Made by a program: the position numbers and the translations under genes. This document shows positions 25,801-33,323 of a stretch of 36,105 nt of DNA, one piece after another. The stretch spans positions 1 through 36,105 of the forward strand of contig JAHBTG010000024.1 of NCBI GenBank assembly GCA_019638695.1. Direction: 5' to 3'. Numbering within the stretch: the first letter of the stretch is position 1; each line of letters begins with the position of its first letter. The DNA is from Bacteroidota bacterium (lineage in GTDB: Bacteria > Bacteroidota > Bacteroidia > J057 > JAJTIE01). The notes under the pieces are model-generated. The model did not search any database and was not told the DNA's origin. It saw only the letters and a list, made by a program, of their open reading frames with translations.

Positions 25801-27708
25801 CACTTTATCAGCGCCAATTCCGTCATCGAGTACAATGTAGAATCTGCCAAGGCCGATTTCTTTAACCGGGAACCTGAAAAAGCCAATATCTCATTCCCGC
25901 AGATCAAATATGAAACCACTGTGGGCAAAGGCGTATATGACAAAAAAGCCAATGTCATTACCCTGGTAAGCAATACAGAGCGCCCCAAGACCAATGTCTT
26001 CACCAGTACAGATCCGGGTCAGAAGGGCCTCAGCTTTAATGGACAGGCCAGTGTATATGCCGTCAATGAAGCGGCGCTCAAGATCACAGGAGCAGACTCC
26101 ATCAAAGTAGCGGATGCGGTGCTGTTCCCCAACAGCGGGAAGGTTACCATCCTGCCTACGGGCAAGGTAGCGCCGCTGGACAGCGCCCGTATCGTATGTA
26201 ACGATACCAGTCGCTATCACCTCATTTACGATGCCAAAGCAACGATTGCCCATGCCAAGAGTTTCACGGGCAACGGACAATACACCTATGCCACCATACA
26301 GGGTAAGCAGCAGGTCATCTTCTTTGACAAGATCAGTGTGCAGGGAGATAGCCTGACCATAGCCACCGGCAAGGTGACGGAAGACCAGGGGTTCTTTGTC
26401 TCGGAAAAGATGTACTTCCGCAACACAGCCACCCTTACAGCCAACCGCCGCTTCCTGGGCTTTGACGGAGAAGTCAAGGTAGAGTTTGACAACCCGGCCT
26501 TTGACAGCTGGATAGCCTTCTCAGACGGGTATGTAAACCCGGACACGGTTATCGTTAAAATAGATGCCGATAAGCTCAAAGGCAAATATGTGGGCATGAG
26601 CTACTATAGCTCATTGCGCAACCGCTATCTCTACCAGCTCTTCCTGGAGCCCAAGACCGCCAGCCAGCGCAAAGACAGGGATATACTGCTGGCCACCGGG
26701 GCCCTCACCTATGATAAAGCCACCGGCAAATTCCGCATCGGTCCGCCGGAGAAGCTGCTGAACCATATTTACACCGGCAATGTGATGGAAACGGACGAAC
26801 GCCTGGAGGTAAAAACGGCCCGCGGATACTTTGGCCTGCCCGTAGCAGATAACCCGGTGACCAAGACCCTCAAGATCCGCATGGCCGGCCAGCTTACCCA
26901 GTTTGGAGACCCTGTTAAAATGAATGGTGAAATGGTGCTGGCGCTGGACCTGCCGGTCAACCTGCGGGAAGCATTTGTTAAATATGGCAGCCGCATGACC
27001 AAAGATGCCATACAGGAGTTTCCGGCCAGCTTTGACAGCCGCCTGATCCAGGAATCCATCTCCGAGATCATGGACCGCGGCAACCCGGCAGAGCCGTTGA
27101 GCAAGCAGCTATGGGAAAAGGACCTGCCGGCCGTCAAAGACCCTGCCCAGCTCAAAGTGGGTAAATACCTGCCGGCCGACCTGGTGCTGAGCAACGTCAA
27201 GTTCAAGTATTGCAGCGTAGCCAACGCCCTGTATACCGCAGAAGACGTCTCCCTCCTATCCGTAGCCGGAGAGCCGATCAACCGGGTAAATACAGCGCGG
27301 ATCATCTACGCCTTTGGCCGCCCGGATGCCCGGGGTAACCAACGGCCAGATACCCTGCGCCTCTACGTGGGCTGGGCCAATGACTTTGAATACCTGTTCA
27401 TAGAAGCCACGGAAGGGTATGTCCGCATGACCTCCACACACATGGGAACCCGCCAGGTAGTAGAAGAACAAGTGGGCAAAATGGCCAAGAAGAACGAACT
27501 GGGCTATACCCTGGTCAATGCCACGCCTGAAGACGTGGATATATACCGCAACCGTTTCTCCCTGCGCTACTCGCCCACCGCCTGCGAAGCCGCCACCGAA
27601 GACGGAGAAGAAGCGCCGGAAGAAGAGGAACAGCCAGAGGAAGAAGCCCCTGCCGAAGAAAAACCCGGCGATACCCCGCCGGGAAACACTCCTCCCAAGC
27701 CGGAATAA
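22825..27708 (+). CDS. Giant secreted protein of unknown function (1627 residues)
   Basis: An exported protein I cannot place in a family. Seen: signal peptide at 1-22 (SLQA then Q), a partly helical N-terminal region to about 180, then long stretches of short beta strands separated by turns through most of the protein (for example GLKLYKGKGQYYNEIT and YGLWGNGKIDYLSS at about 835-865). This pattern suggests stacked beta structure such as an OstA-like or solenoid fold. An acidic, proline-rich linker lies at about 493-540 (TPEEEEDDYNPYEYG), and an acidic Glu/Pro tail at about 1588-1627. No T9SS sorting domain, transmembrane anchor or protease motif is visible. The ATG chosen overlaps the prmA stop by 4 bp, and the histidine kinase starts 6 nt after its stop, so all belong to one message. 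Inference: a periplasmic or envelope protein, possibly sensed by or regulated through the kinase. Confidence 0.7.
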   Translation: MKKNLLTLLLICGSMLPASLQAQFTGKAETFLPELKDQISRQGVAELNAWYTTFAAFYESSLLDEKDKKTVATTLPIILKVRGYSLAGQGVMFLRTLQMLKDSTATVEISHASYLKALRSSVEGLSTQQYAKLHTNLEAFLKTKTLFASKDFRWTTDVEKASFKVVEIYDEKLNDYRTMPRLELPQSNLTFKSEFTQATIQQTGGLFDPISWTWAGQGGRYDWDRAGLDTRDVFCELGKYDINLYQEQWKCDSVVFTYSTMVGKPLKGRLEEVYEHNKDRKTYQYPHFTSHDSWVEMPNIMPEIDYAGGFSLRGSHRYGTADGKRLAELTIKYQGDRRVRAGLKELDLDNPDINQPNARITIFLPGKDTLSHIDMKLRYNNGTKALDLVIDRDSPAHWQPILSSYHKMGFWFDRIVWNLTEDTLLFTSTIAQDYKKFAIESQDFFRLEFFRQYQGTLDFNPINVINRVYMEDLNGQIQARNKEFHKRQKARNEPEKTPEEEEDDYNPYEYGWDAPPPVVAVPETTATGEIKEPPLPEVRPRYVYTVDEVLKRFDKMDRKNAFKYQLGILAGAGFLYFDGKTEEITMLPKLVRWAAAAQKARDYDGLQLLSYAADGKNAYLSYKDKTLQLNGCETFYLSDTLLVSAFPEDYKVWVHENRKMNFGGGVKAGKLNLTGKGSHMFTYNWEDHKIFCDSIDFLRFVPSRDAELEAKQDPSRLLTALKKLRIEGITGAIYVSQPGNKSCIKPFAGYPVFDCYTESFVYWNDSTIQKGAYPKDQIRFILDPFVIDSLENFDNRALEFQGEFFSNGIFPEFRDTLMPVADNTYGVHEYTPENGLKLYKGKGQYYNEITMDNYGLWGNGKIDYLSSVAESDTFTFYPNMVTAKTRSFKLKGGAYNGIQYPEIEANNLKYTWHPQEDKLVIETAYKEPMRMYGGTSEFFGKLVITPKGVYADGALAMGNMQIESDSMDMREGKLTTDKGTLKISDPDMPTKYHFISANSVIEYNVESAKADFFNREPEKANISFPQIKYETTVGKGVYDKKANVITLVSNTERPKTNVFTSTDPGQKGLSFNGQASVYAVNEAALKITGADSIKVADAVLFPNSGKVTILPTGKVAPLDSARIVCNDTSRYHLIYDAKATIAHAKSFTGNGQYTYATIQGKQQVIFFDKISVQGDSLTIATGKVTEDQGFFVSEKMYFRNTATLTANRRFLGFDGEVKVEFDNPAFDSWIAFSDGYVNPDTVIVKIDADKLKGKYVGMSYYSSLRNRYLYQLFLEPKTASQRKDRDILLATGALTYDKATGKFRIGPPEKLLNHIYTGNVMETDERLEVKTARGYFGLPVADNPVTKTLKIRMAGQLTQFGDPVKMNGEMVLALDLPVNLREAFVKYGSRMTKDAIQEFPASFDSRLIQESISEIMDRGNPAEPLSKQLWEKDLPAVKDPAQLKVGKYLPADLVLSNVKFKYCSVANALYTAEDVSLLSVAGEPINRVNTARIIYAFGRPDARGNQRPDTLRLYVGWANDFEYLFIEATEGYVRMTSTHMGTRQVVEEQVGKMAKKNELGYTLVNATPEDVDIYRNRFSLRYSPTACEAATEDGEEAPEEEEQPEEEAPAEEKPGDTPPGNTPPKPE

Positions 27709-27714
27709 TCCGCC

Positions 27715-28482
27715 ATGAACTCGCGCATTCCCCCCCTGGGTATCCTGCTGCTGGCAGCCCTCATCAGCCTGGCACTGGTACGCTTGCTACACAAACGCAA
27801 GCCCGCGGCCTCGTCTCCCGCAGAGGAAGAAGAACCCGAGGAGCAGCTTCAGCGCAGAGCTATCATAGAGGGGCAGGATGCCGAACGTCAGCGCATCTCG
27901 CGCGAATTGCATGACGGCATAGGCCAGATGCTGAATGCACTCAACTTCAAGGTAAATGAGGTAGTTAAGGATGAACTGGCCAAACAGCAGCTGATCTCTA
28001 TGGTGGACGAAACCCGCAACGAGATCCGCCGCATGAGTAACAACCTGATGCCCAGCGTTCTCGGTGATTTTGGCCTAGTACCGGCGCTCAAGCTCCTGGC
28101 TAAAAACAGCCTGCAGCATGCCGGCACCTTTGTAGAACTGCGCTGCCAGATACCCGAAGACCGGCGCTACAATCCGTCCCTGGAGATGGCCGTATACCGC
28201 ATAGCGCAGGAAGCCCTGAGCAACGTGATGAAGCACGCCAAAACCAAAGAAGCGACACTCCTGCTGGAAGAACGCAACGCCCACGTGTTACTGCAGGTGA
28301 CGGACCACGGCCTGGGCTTTGATGCGGCACAGGCCTACAAACACAGCCAACCCGCGCACCACGGACTGCGCAACATGCGCGAACGTACCGAACTGCTGGG
28401 CGGCATCTTCTCCATTAACAGCAACCGGGGCAAGGGCACACGCATCTCCGTATCTTTCCCCTTAACTTTGTCTTCACATTAG
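27715..28482 (+). CDS. Sensor histidine kinase, NarX/DegS-type (HisKA_3 + HATPase_c), without sensor domain
   Basis: A 255-residue membrane-anchored kinase. Seen: one transmembrane helix at about 7-24, a basic stop-transfer stretch (HKRK), an acidic linker at 36-43, the phosphoacceptor motif ERQRISRELHDGIGQ (H66), the N-box EALSNVMKHA at 166-175, the G1 box DHGLGFD at 197-203 and the G2 box HHGLRNMRER at 215-224. This is the HPK7 group that pairs with NarL/FixJ regulators. No periplasmic or cytoplasmic input domain is present; only about six residues precede the helix. The cognate regulator is 11 nt downstream. It probably senses through its membrane helix or a partner protein, the co-encoded giant secreted protein being an obvious candidate. 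Confidence 0.92.
   Translation: MNSRIPPLGILLLAALISLALVRLLHKRKPAASSPAEEEEPEEQLQRRAIIEGQDAERQRISRELHDGIGQMLNALNFKVNEVVKDELAKQQLISMVDETRNEIRRMSNNLMPSVLGDFGLVPALKLLAKNSLQHAGTFVELRCQIPEDRRYNPSLEMAVYRIAQEALSNVMKHAKTKEATLLLEERNAHVLLQVTDHGLGFDAAQAYKHSQPAHHGLRNMRERTELLGGIFSINSNRGKGTRISVSFPLTLSSH
28463..28470 (+). promoter_or_regulatory. Internal -7 element (TAACTTTG) before the response regulator
   Basis: Perfect match to TAnnTTTG inside the last codons of the kinase gene, ending 23 nt before the regulator ATG at 28494. It could allow the regulator to be made separately from the long upstream operon. No -33 element is evident. Confidence 0.45.
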
Positions 28483-28493
28483 TTGCTATATCT

Positions 28494-29135
28494 ATGAGCA
28501 AAATCAAAGTATTGCTGGCAGATGACCACCGCATGGTGCGCACCGGCATCCGCAACCTGCTGCAGCAGGCCGGCGACATAGAAGTAGTGGCAGAAGTAGA
28601 CTCCGGTGAACAGGCGGTGGCCCTGGCAACAGCCTCCGGTGCAGAAGTCATCCTGATGGATATTTCCATGCCAGGCCTCAACGGACTGGAAGCCACCCGG
28701 CAGATCAAGCTCAAATACCCCGACCTGCGGGTACTCATGCTCAGCATGCACGAAGAACCGGAATACGTCATCCGGGCAATGAAAAGCGGAAGCTCCGGCT
28801 ATGTGCTCAAGAGCGCAGACCGGGACGAACTGCTCAATGCAGTACGCCGCGTACACTCAGGAGAAAAATACTACAGCCCCGGCGTAGCAGGCATAATGCT
28901 GGAAGATGGCCCTTCTGCCCAGAACCATGATCCCAATCTTATCCTCACGGCCCGTGAGCGGCAGATCCTCCACCTGGTAGCCAACGGCAAGGTCACCAAA
29001 GAAATAGCAGAAGAACTCAACATCAGCCCCCGCACCGTAGAAACGCACCGGGTAAACATCATGCGCAAACTGGATGTGGCCAACACTGCCGAGCTCATCA
29101 AGCTGGCCGTGCTCTACAAACTGGTAGAAGCCTAG
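28494..29135 (+). CDS. NarL/FixJ-family response regulator
   Basis: A 213-residue DNA-binding response regulator. Seen: receiver domain at 1-120 with acidic pocket D10/D11, phosphoacceptor D56 (ILMDISMPG), switch residue in MLSMHEE and the conserved lysine in YVLKSAD. A LuxR-type helix-turn-helix follows at about 147-210 (LTARERQILHLVANG, ISPRTVETHRVNIMRKL). All phosphotransfer residues are intact. It is paired with the kinase 11 nt upstream and may have its own promoter inside that gene. The target genes are unknown; the operon itself and the giant secreted protein are natural first guesses. Confidence 0.95.
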   Translation: MSKIKVLLADDHRMVRTGIRNLLQQAGDIEVVAEVDSGEQAVALATASGAEVILMDISMPGLNGLEATRQIKLKYPDLRVLMLSMHEEPEYVIRAMKSGSSGYVLKSADRDELLNAVRRVHSGEKYYSPGVAGIMLEDGPSAQNHDPNLILTARERQILHLVANGKVTKEIAEELNISPRTVETHRVNIMRKLDVANTAELIKLAVLYKLVEA

Positions 29136-29142
29136 TACCTGC

Positions 29143-29160
29143 CCCGCACCTATGAGCGGG
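29143..29160 (+). terminator. Weak stem-loop after the response regulator gene
   Basis: CCCGC (29143-29147) pairs with GCGGG (29156-29160) around an 8-nt loop, 7 nt after the stop codon. No T-run follows, so intrinsic termination is doubtful. It marks the likely end of the prmA operon before panB. Confidence 0.3.
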
Positions 29161-29219
29161 TAAAATACCCCCGGGCCAGTCACCTACTCCACTTCTTTAC
29201 CCTCCAAAACTCATCTGTT

Positions 29220-30038
29220 ATGTCTGTCCACAAACCCTCAGATAAAAAAGTCACCACGCACAGGCTCCAGGAGATGAAGGAGCGTGGGGAAAAGATAGCC
29301 ATGCTCACCGCCTACGACTTCAGCATGGCCCGCATCCTGGATGGCGCGGGGCTGGATGTCCTCCTGGTAGGCGACAGCGCCAGTAACGTCATTGCAGGCC
29401 ACGAGACCACATTGCCCATCACCCTAGACCAGATGATCTTTCTGGCCTCTTCTGTGGTGCGGGGAGTGGACCGGGCGCTGGTGGTAGTGGACCTGCCCTT
29501 TGGCACCTACCAGGGAGACAGCCGCAATGCCCTGCAAAGTGCTATCCGCATTATGAAAGAAAGCGGAGCACATGCCGTAAAAGTAGAAGGTGGTGAGTTT
29601 GTTATCGAAAGTGTACGGCGCATCATCAGCGCAGGCATCCCGGTCATGGGCCACCTGGGACTTATGCCCCAGAGCATCTATAAATATGGCACCTATGCAG
29701 TGCGCGCCACAGAAGAGGCAGAAGCCGCACAGCTGCTCAAAGATGCCCGACTGCTGCAGGAAGCGGGTGTTTTTGCCCTGGTACTGGAAAAGATACCGGC
29801 CCAGCTAGCCCAGCAGGTAACGGCACAGCTGCACATTCCCACGATAGGTATAGGAGCAGGACCTCATACGGACGGGCAGGTACTGGTCACACACGACATG
29901 CTGGGCGTAAACCAGGAGTTCAGCCCGCGCTTTCTGCGCCGCTATGCGGACCTGCATACCGAGATGACCAGGGCCTTTGCCAGCTACATTTCCGATGTAA
30001 AGGCCAATGATTTTCCCAATGAGCAGGAATGCTACTGA
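29220..30038 (+). CDS. panB: 3-methyl-2-oxobutanoate hydroxymethyltransferase
   Basis: A 272-residue TIM-barrel enzyme of pantothenate synthesis. It transfers a hydroxymethyl group from 5,10-methylene-tetrahydrofolate to alpha-ketoisovalerate, giving ketopantoate. Seen: metal-binding D51 ([10 protein letters not shown]) and D91 (VVVDLPFG), substrate-site E123 (KVEGGEF), the motif GHLGLMPQS at 144-152, general-base E190 (LVLEKIP), and [14 protein letters not shown] at 210-223. Length is normal. No panC or panD lies nearby. No consensus promoter is obvious in the 84 bp upstream. Its last 7 bp overlap the end of a convergent outer-membrane protein gene (shared CTACTGA). Confidence 0.96.
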   Translation: MSVHKPSDKKVTTHRLQEMKERGEKIAMLTAYDFSMARILDGAGLDVLLVGDSASNVIAGHETTLPITLDQMIFLASSVVRGVDRALVVVDLPFGTYQGDSRNALQSAIRIMKESGAHAVKVEGGEFVIESVRRIISAGIPVMGHLGLMPQSIYKYGTYAVRATEEAEAAQLLKDARLLQEAGVFALVLEKIPAQLAQQVTAQLHIPTIGIGAGPHTDGQVLVTHDMLGVNQEFSPRFLRRYADLHTEMTRAFASYISDVKANDFPNEQECY

Positions 30039-30787
30039 CCCAGGAATAACACCAGGCGGAGGTTACTGACCGGCATCTGCACATCCAGCGGCAGGCGGTT
30101 AGCCTTGAAGTAGTCCGTCAAACGGTGCTCATACTCCAGGCAGATAAAACGATAGCCCAGGCGGGCAAAGCCTGCAAACTGTGGTCCGGCCATATAATCT
30201 TTCAGGTTACGGCTAAGCGCCAGGTCATCCTGGTTGCTGGTATCCGTCAGGCGAGTATAAAGCTGGCCGCTCAATCGCACCAGCAAGCGGCCACCCAGTT
30301 CCAGGAACAACCCCTGCTTGCTGCCGGCCCAGGCATTCCCGGTAAGGTTCAGGTGCCAGGCAGCTCCCAGTTCCAGGTTCCCTACATAGAGCCGCTGGGA
30401 TTTAAACTGCATCGAGTCTGCAAACGGGTGCTGCGCACCCGCCGTCTGCTGTATACGATACGCATGAGAGCTGTAACCCAAGTTAAAGGCCATTGCATTG
30501 CGTTTGGCAAAATAATAGCGGTAAGCACCCCCTGCAGAAAGATTACTCGCGCCAAAGCCCTGTACTTTTACCGGGCCTTCAGGCTCGCCAAAGTTGGCAC
30601 CCATACCATAATAAAAGCCGCCGCCGTGGCGGTTACCTGCAGAAACAGGTACTTCGGCAGTACTATCGGCGCCCGGAGGCGTCACCGTCTCGCTCAGGAT
30701 AACCGTTTGCGCCAGCGCCCCCTGAGAAAGGATCAGCAGAAACCAAACTAAACTATGGGCGATGTATCTCATGGGTATAACCTTCAT
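30032..30787 (-). CDS. Outer-membrane beta-barrel protein (PorT/OmpW-like, small)
   Basis: A 251-residue predicted barrel of about 8-10 strands. Seen: signal peptide at about 1-27 (LSQGALA then Q), then alternating aromatic and small residues with turns ([84 protein letters not shown]) and a last strand [10 protein letters not shown]. The final residue is Gln rather than the usual Phe. The start overlaps the end of the protease gene by 35 bp; a second in-frame ATG at 30770-30772, with AAGG eight nt upstream, would reduce this to 20 bp and is a strong alternative. Translation is probably coupled to the protease. A channel, assembly factor or receptor role cannot be told apart. Confidence 0.75.
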   Translation of the reverse strand: MKVIPMRYIAHSLVWFLLILSQGALAQTVILSETVTPPGADSTAEVPVSAGNRHGGGFYYGMGANFGEPEGPVKVQGFGASNLSAGGAYRYYFAKRNAMAFNLGYSSHAYRIQQTAGAQHPFADSMQFKSQRLYVGNLELGAAWHLNLTGNAWAGSKQGLFLELGGRLLVRLSGQLYTRLTDTSNQDDLALSRNLKDYMAGPQFAGFARLGYRFICLEYEHRLTDYFKANRLPLDVQMPVSNLRLVLFLGQ

Positions 30788-32411
30788 AATGTATGCGAAT
30801 GATATCTTCCGTGCCTACCAGCTCAGTACCTTCCGGGTCTTCCACGGTAATGCGGATCTCCATCTCTGAGGAAGCATTGGCATCGCGGGGGAGCACACGG
30901 GCCACTGCATAGGTCTTGAGTCTGCCCCCGGCATCTGCTACATGATAGAACAATGTACGCGTGACTGACTTCAACGGCAGGTGGCTGTTAAGTTTCACTA
31001 CCAATACTTCAGTTTCTTCCTCTTCATCCGTTTCTATGGCAACACTGGCCACATGAAAGGTAACATTAACCGTATCAAACACCTTTCCTGCATCGAGCAG
31101 ACGTTGCGCGGTAGGCACGCCATACCCATGCGAATAATCGAAGTAGGGATACAGGTGGCCTGCCTGCAGGATGCGTGCCTTGAGTTCCATCACCGGCAGG
31201 CTGGGCAAATGCTGGCGGGCGCAGGCAGCAAAGCCTGCCACCAGCGGGGAAGCAAAAGAAGTCCCATAGTGTATACCCAGTCCTTTGCTGTTGCCATTAG
31301 TGCCCGCAGCCATACCCGGTGCGCACACCTCGGGCTTCAGGCGGCCATCTGCGGTAGGGCCATAGCTGGAGAAATTGATGCGGATATCCGTATGCGGGTT
31401 AGTGCCTCCCACCGCCAATACACTATCTGCATCTGCCGGGGTGATCAGGTACTTCCACGAATCATTGCCTTCATTACCCGCAGCATTCACCACCAGCATA
31501 CCCTTGGATGCCGCCTTATTTGCCGCCTTGGCCACGTAACTTTTATGCCCGTCCATATCCCCGGGGGTATAGCGGGGCTTATTGTAGCCCAGGCTGCTAT
31601 TAATGACCTGGGCTCCTTTGCGGTCAGCCCACTCCATAGCCTGCATCCAGAAAACCTCTTCCCGGAAAGGCTCGCGCTGGGACATCTCCGTGCGAGCCAG
31701 CAGGAAATCTGCTTCATGGGCAAGTCCTACAGGCCCCTGAGAGGTCATACCCCCCACGCAGGCCAGCACCGTAGTGCCATGCGTAGCGCCGTGGTACACG
31801 TTCGGGTCATTCCCCACAAAGTCCCAGGTATCCCGGATGCGGGGACGCAAATGGGCGAATACGGGATCTTTATCCACTCCTGTGAAACCCGCATCAAAAA
31901 CAGCCACCAGCACCCCTTTGCCGTTCAGTCCGTGCCGGGCAAAGGTCTCCTGTCCCAGGCGGATCATCTGGTACTGGCGATAAGACTCCGGCACATATTT
32001 ACCCGCCATTGCCTGGGTACGGGGCTCAGCAGCCAGCACAGCTTCAGTGGGCACAGGGCGCTCCACGGCCTGGACAAAAGGTAAGGCAGCAATCTGCTGC
32101 AGCTGGGCTTCGGTAGCGCGCACAGCTACCATATTGAACCAGCGGCTGGCAAAGCACACACTATCCGACCCGGCACGCAACACCTCTATATAAGCACTGT
32201 GAACGGGGTAATCCGTCGCATCCCAGAGTGCCAGTCCCTGCGCCGCACGGCGGGCAATCGCCTCCTGTGAAAGATCCTCCGGTGCAACGGAAAGGTCACA
32301 CGGCTTGTCTTTCAGCAGTACCCAGGCATACGATTGCGCAGCCGAAGGCTGGGCCAGCAACCATATCCATGCAATGACCAGGGCAAGACGTGACGGGTTC
32401 CGTTTGTGCAT
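30753..32411 (-). CDS. Subtilisin-like serine protease (S8 family), exported
   Basis: A 552-residue secreted or periplasmic protease. Seen: signal peptide at 1-25 (QPSAA then Q), a propeptide-like region at about 28-125, then the complete triad: D173 (VAVFDAGFTG), H211 (HGTTVLACVGGM) and S385 (GTSFASPLVAGFA). The oxyanion N313 sits in NAAGNEGN. A C-terminal domain of about 120 residues is beta-rich with an acidic ATDEEEETEV-like stretch near 457-466. There is no T9SS sorting domain, unlike the two M43 proteases in this window, so it probably stays in the periplasm or is lipid- or partner-anchored. It follows the TPR gene by 12 nt and overlaps the barrel gene. The substrate is unknown. Confidence 0.92.
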   Translation of the reverse strand: MHKRNPSRLALVIAWIWLLAQPSAAQSYAWVLLKDKPCDLSVAPEDLSQEAIARRAAQGLALWDATDYPVHSAYIEVLRAGSDSVCFASRWFNMVAVRATEAQLQQIAALPFVQAVERPVPTEAVLAAEPRTQAMAGKYVPESYRQYQMIRLGQETFARHGLNGKGVLVAVFDAGFTGVDKDPVFAHLRPRIRDTWDFVGNDPNVYHGATHGTTVLACVGGMTSQGPVGLAHEADFLLARTEMSQREPFREEVFWMQAMEWADRKGAQVINSSLGYNKPRYTPGDMDGHKSYVAKAANKAASKGMLVVNAAGNEGNDSWKYLITPADADSVLAVGGTNPHTDIRINFSSYGPTADGRLKPEVCAPGMAAGTNGNSKGLGIHYGTSFASPLVAGFAACARQHLPSLPVMELKARILQAGHLYPYFDYSHGYGVPTAQRLLDAGKVFDTVNVTFHVASVAIETDEEEETEVLVVKLNSHLPLKSVTRTLFYHVADAGGRLKTYAVARVLPRDANASSEMEIRITVEDPEGTELVGTEDIIRIHYEGYTHEIHRP

Positions 32412-32423
32412 AGGGTATCAGGA

Positions 32424-33182
32424 CTATTTTTTGCCTGAGGCGGGTTTGTCTTCTTCATCCATCTGCATCAGGTTAGCCTGAGGCAGCAGAAACTCCTTAT
32501 CTGCCTCCAGCGAAGCGCGGAAGGATTTGCGCGCTTCCTCGCGGGCATTGTTCTCTTTCTGGAGCACACCCAGCACATTCAGGGCGGCGGCTTTGAGCAA
32601 TACCTGCTGCTGGCGGCTGCGGTCTATGGCAATGCTGATCTTCTCCTGTGTGGCCTGCGGGTGATTGATGAGCTGGTTCAGGCTAAGAGTACACTCATAC
32701 GTGCGTTTCAGCGAAAACTGGATGACCGCGATCTGGTACAGGTGAAAAGCCGAATTGCTGAGCTTAAACAGTGCTTCATAGTTGTCCAGGGACTCTTTGA
32801 GCGCCCCGATATTCTGGTAAGAAATGGCCACCAGTTCCATGATGCGCTGGTTCTGGGCATCCTTCTCCAGGATCTCTTTGCCCAGGGCAATACACTGGAG
32901 ATTGGCCCCCATCGCAAAATACATGACCGCAAGGGAATCCTTAAGGGCCATATTATGGGGCTCTTCTGCCAGCTGGTAATAGAGTGCGACAGCGGCAGTA
33001 TTAAAGTCTGCATAAGACTTAGCCATGCGGTAGACTTCCATATGCTTGGGTTCCGGCTTGGGGGCAGTCACAGCAGGGGTTTCTGCCTCGGAGGTAATCA
33101 CATGAGAAGTACCTTTCTTTTGAGCAAAAACAGGGTGCATACCCAGTAAGAGACCCATCACAATAAACGGTTTCGTCATCAT
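32424..33182 (-). CDS. Exported TPR-like repeat protein (function unknown)
   Basis: A 252-residue exported helical protein. Seen: signal peptide at about 1-21 (HPVFA then Q), a low-complexity Pro/Thr/Glu linker at about 28-46, then helical hairpins resembling degenerate TPR repeats from about 50 to 240 (for example MALKDSLAVMYFAMGANLQCIALGKE, ISYQNIGALKESLDNYEAL, AALNVLGVLQKENNAREEARKSFRAS), and a charged tail ending in Lys. Such proteins usually act as scaffolds in the periplasm. It is the first gene of a three-gene unit with a subtilisin-like protease and a small barrel, and has a perfect -7 element upstream. The start may be the second Met, three bases downstream. Confidence 0.72.
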   Translation of the reverse strand: MMTKPFIVMGLLLGMHPVFAQKKGTSHVITSEAETPAVTAPKPEPKHMEVYRMAKSYADFNTAAVALYYQLAEEPHNMALKDSLAVMYFAMGANLQCIALGKEILEKDAQNQRIMELVAISYQNIGALKESLDNYEALFKLSNSAFHLYQIAVIQFSLKRTYECTLSLNQLINHPQATQEKISIAIDRSRQQQVLLKAAALNVLGVLQKENNAREEARKSFRASLEADKEFLLPQANLMQMDEEDKPASGKK

Positions 33183-33216
33183 AGTTTAGGTGTGTTCAAT
33201 ATATTCTTTAGCGTCC

Positions 33217-33224
33217 CAAATGTA
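33217..33224 (-). promoter_or_regulatory. -7 promoter element (TACATTTG) for the TPR-protease-barrel operon
   Basis: On the minus strand, a perfect TAnnTTTG match ending 34 nt before the ATG at 33182. It is the only such match in front of this operon, so all three genes probably depend on it. It lies in a 141-bp divergent region opposite the KAS-bioF promoter. Confidence 0.55.
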
Positions 33225-33299
33225 AGGAATATTCCCTGTGTATAAAGTGCATAGGGCCGCACGAAGACAGTATCCCACCGCAGATGCTCGCAGAAAACG

Positions 33300-33307
33300 T
33301 ACCTTTG
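33300..33307 (+). promoter_or_regulatory. -7 promoter element (TACCTTTG) for the KAS-bioF operon
   Basis: Perfect match to TAnnTTTG, ending 16 nt before the ATG at 33324. It supports that ATG over an in-frame TTG at 33318. No -33 element at the usual spacing. Confidence 0.55.
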
Positions 33308-33323
33308 TGGCCAGATATTGCGC

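Noticed and set aside
27592-27705. Acidic Glu/Pro-rich repeats at the end of the giant gene as a possible tandem repeat locus
   Set aside because: The codons repeat loosely (GAA/GAG with Pro) but there is no regular unit; it is a low-complexity tail rather than a variable tandem repeat.
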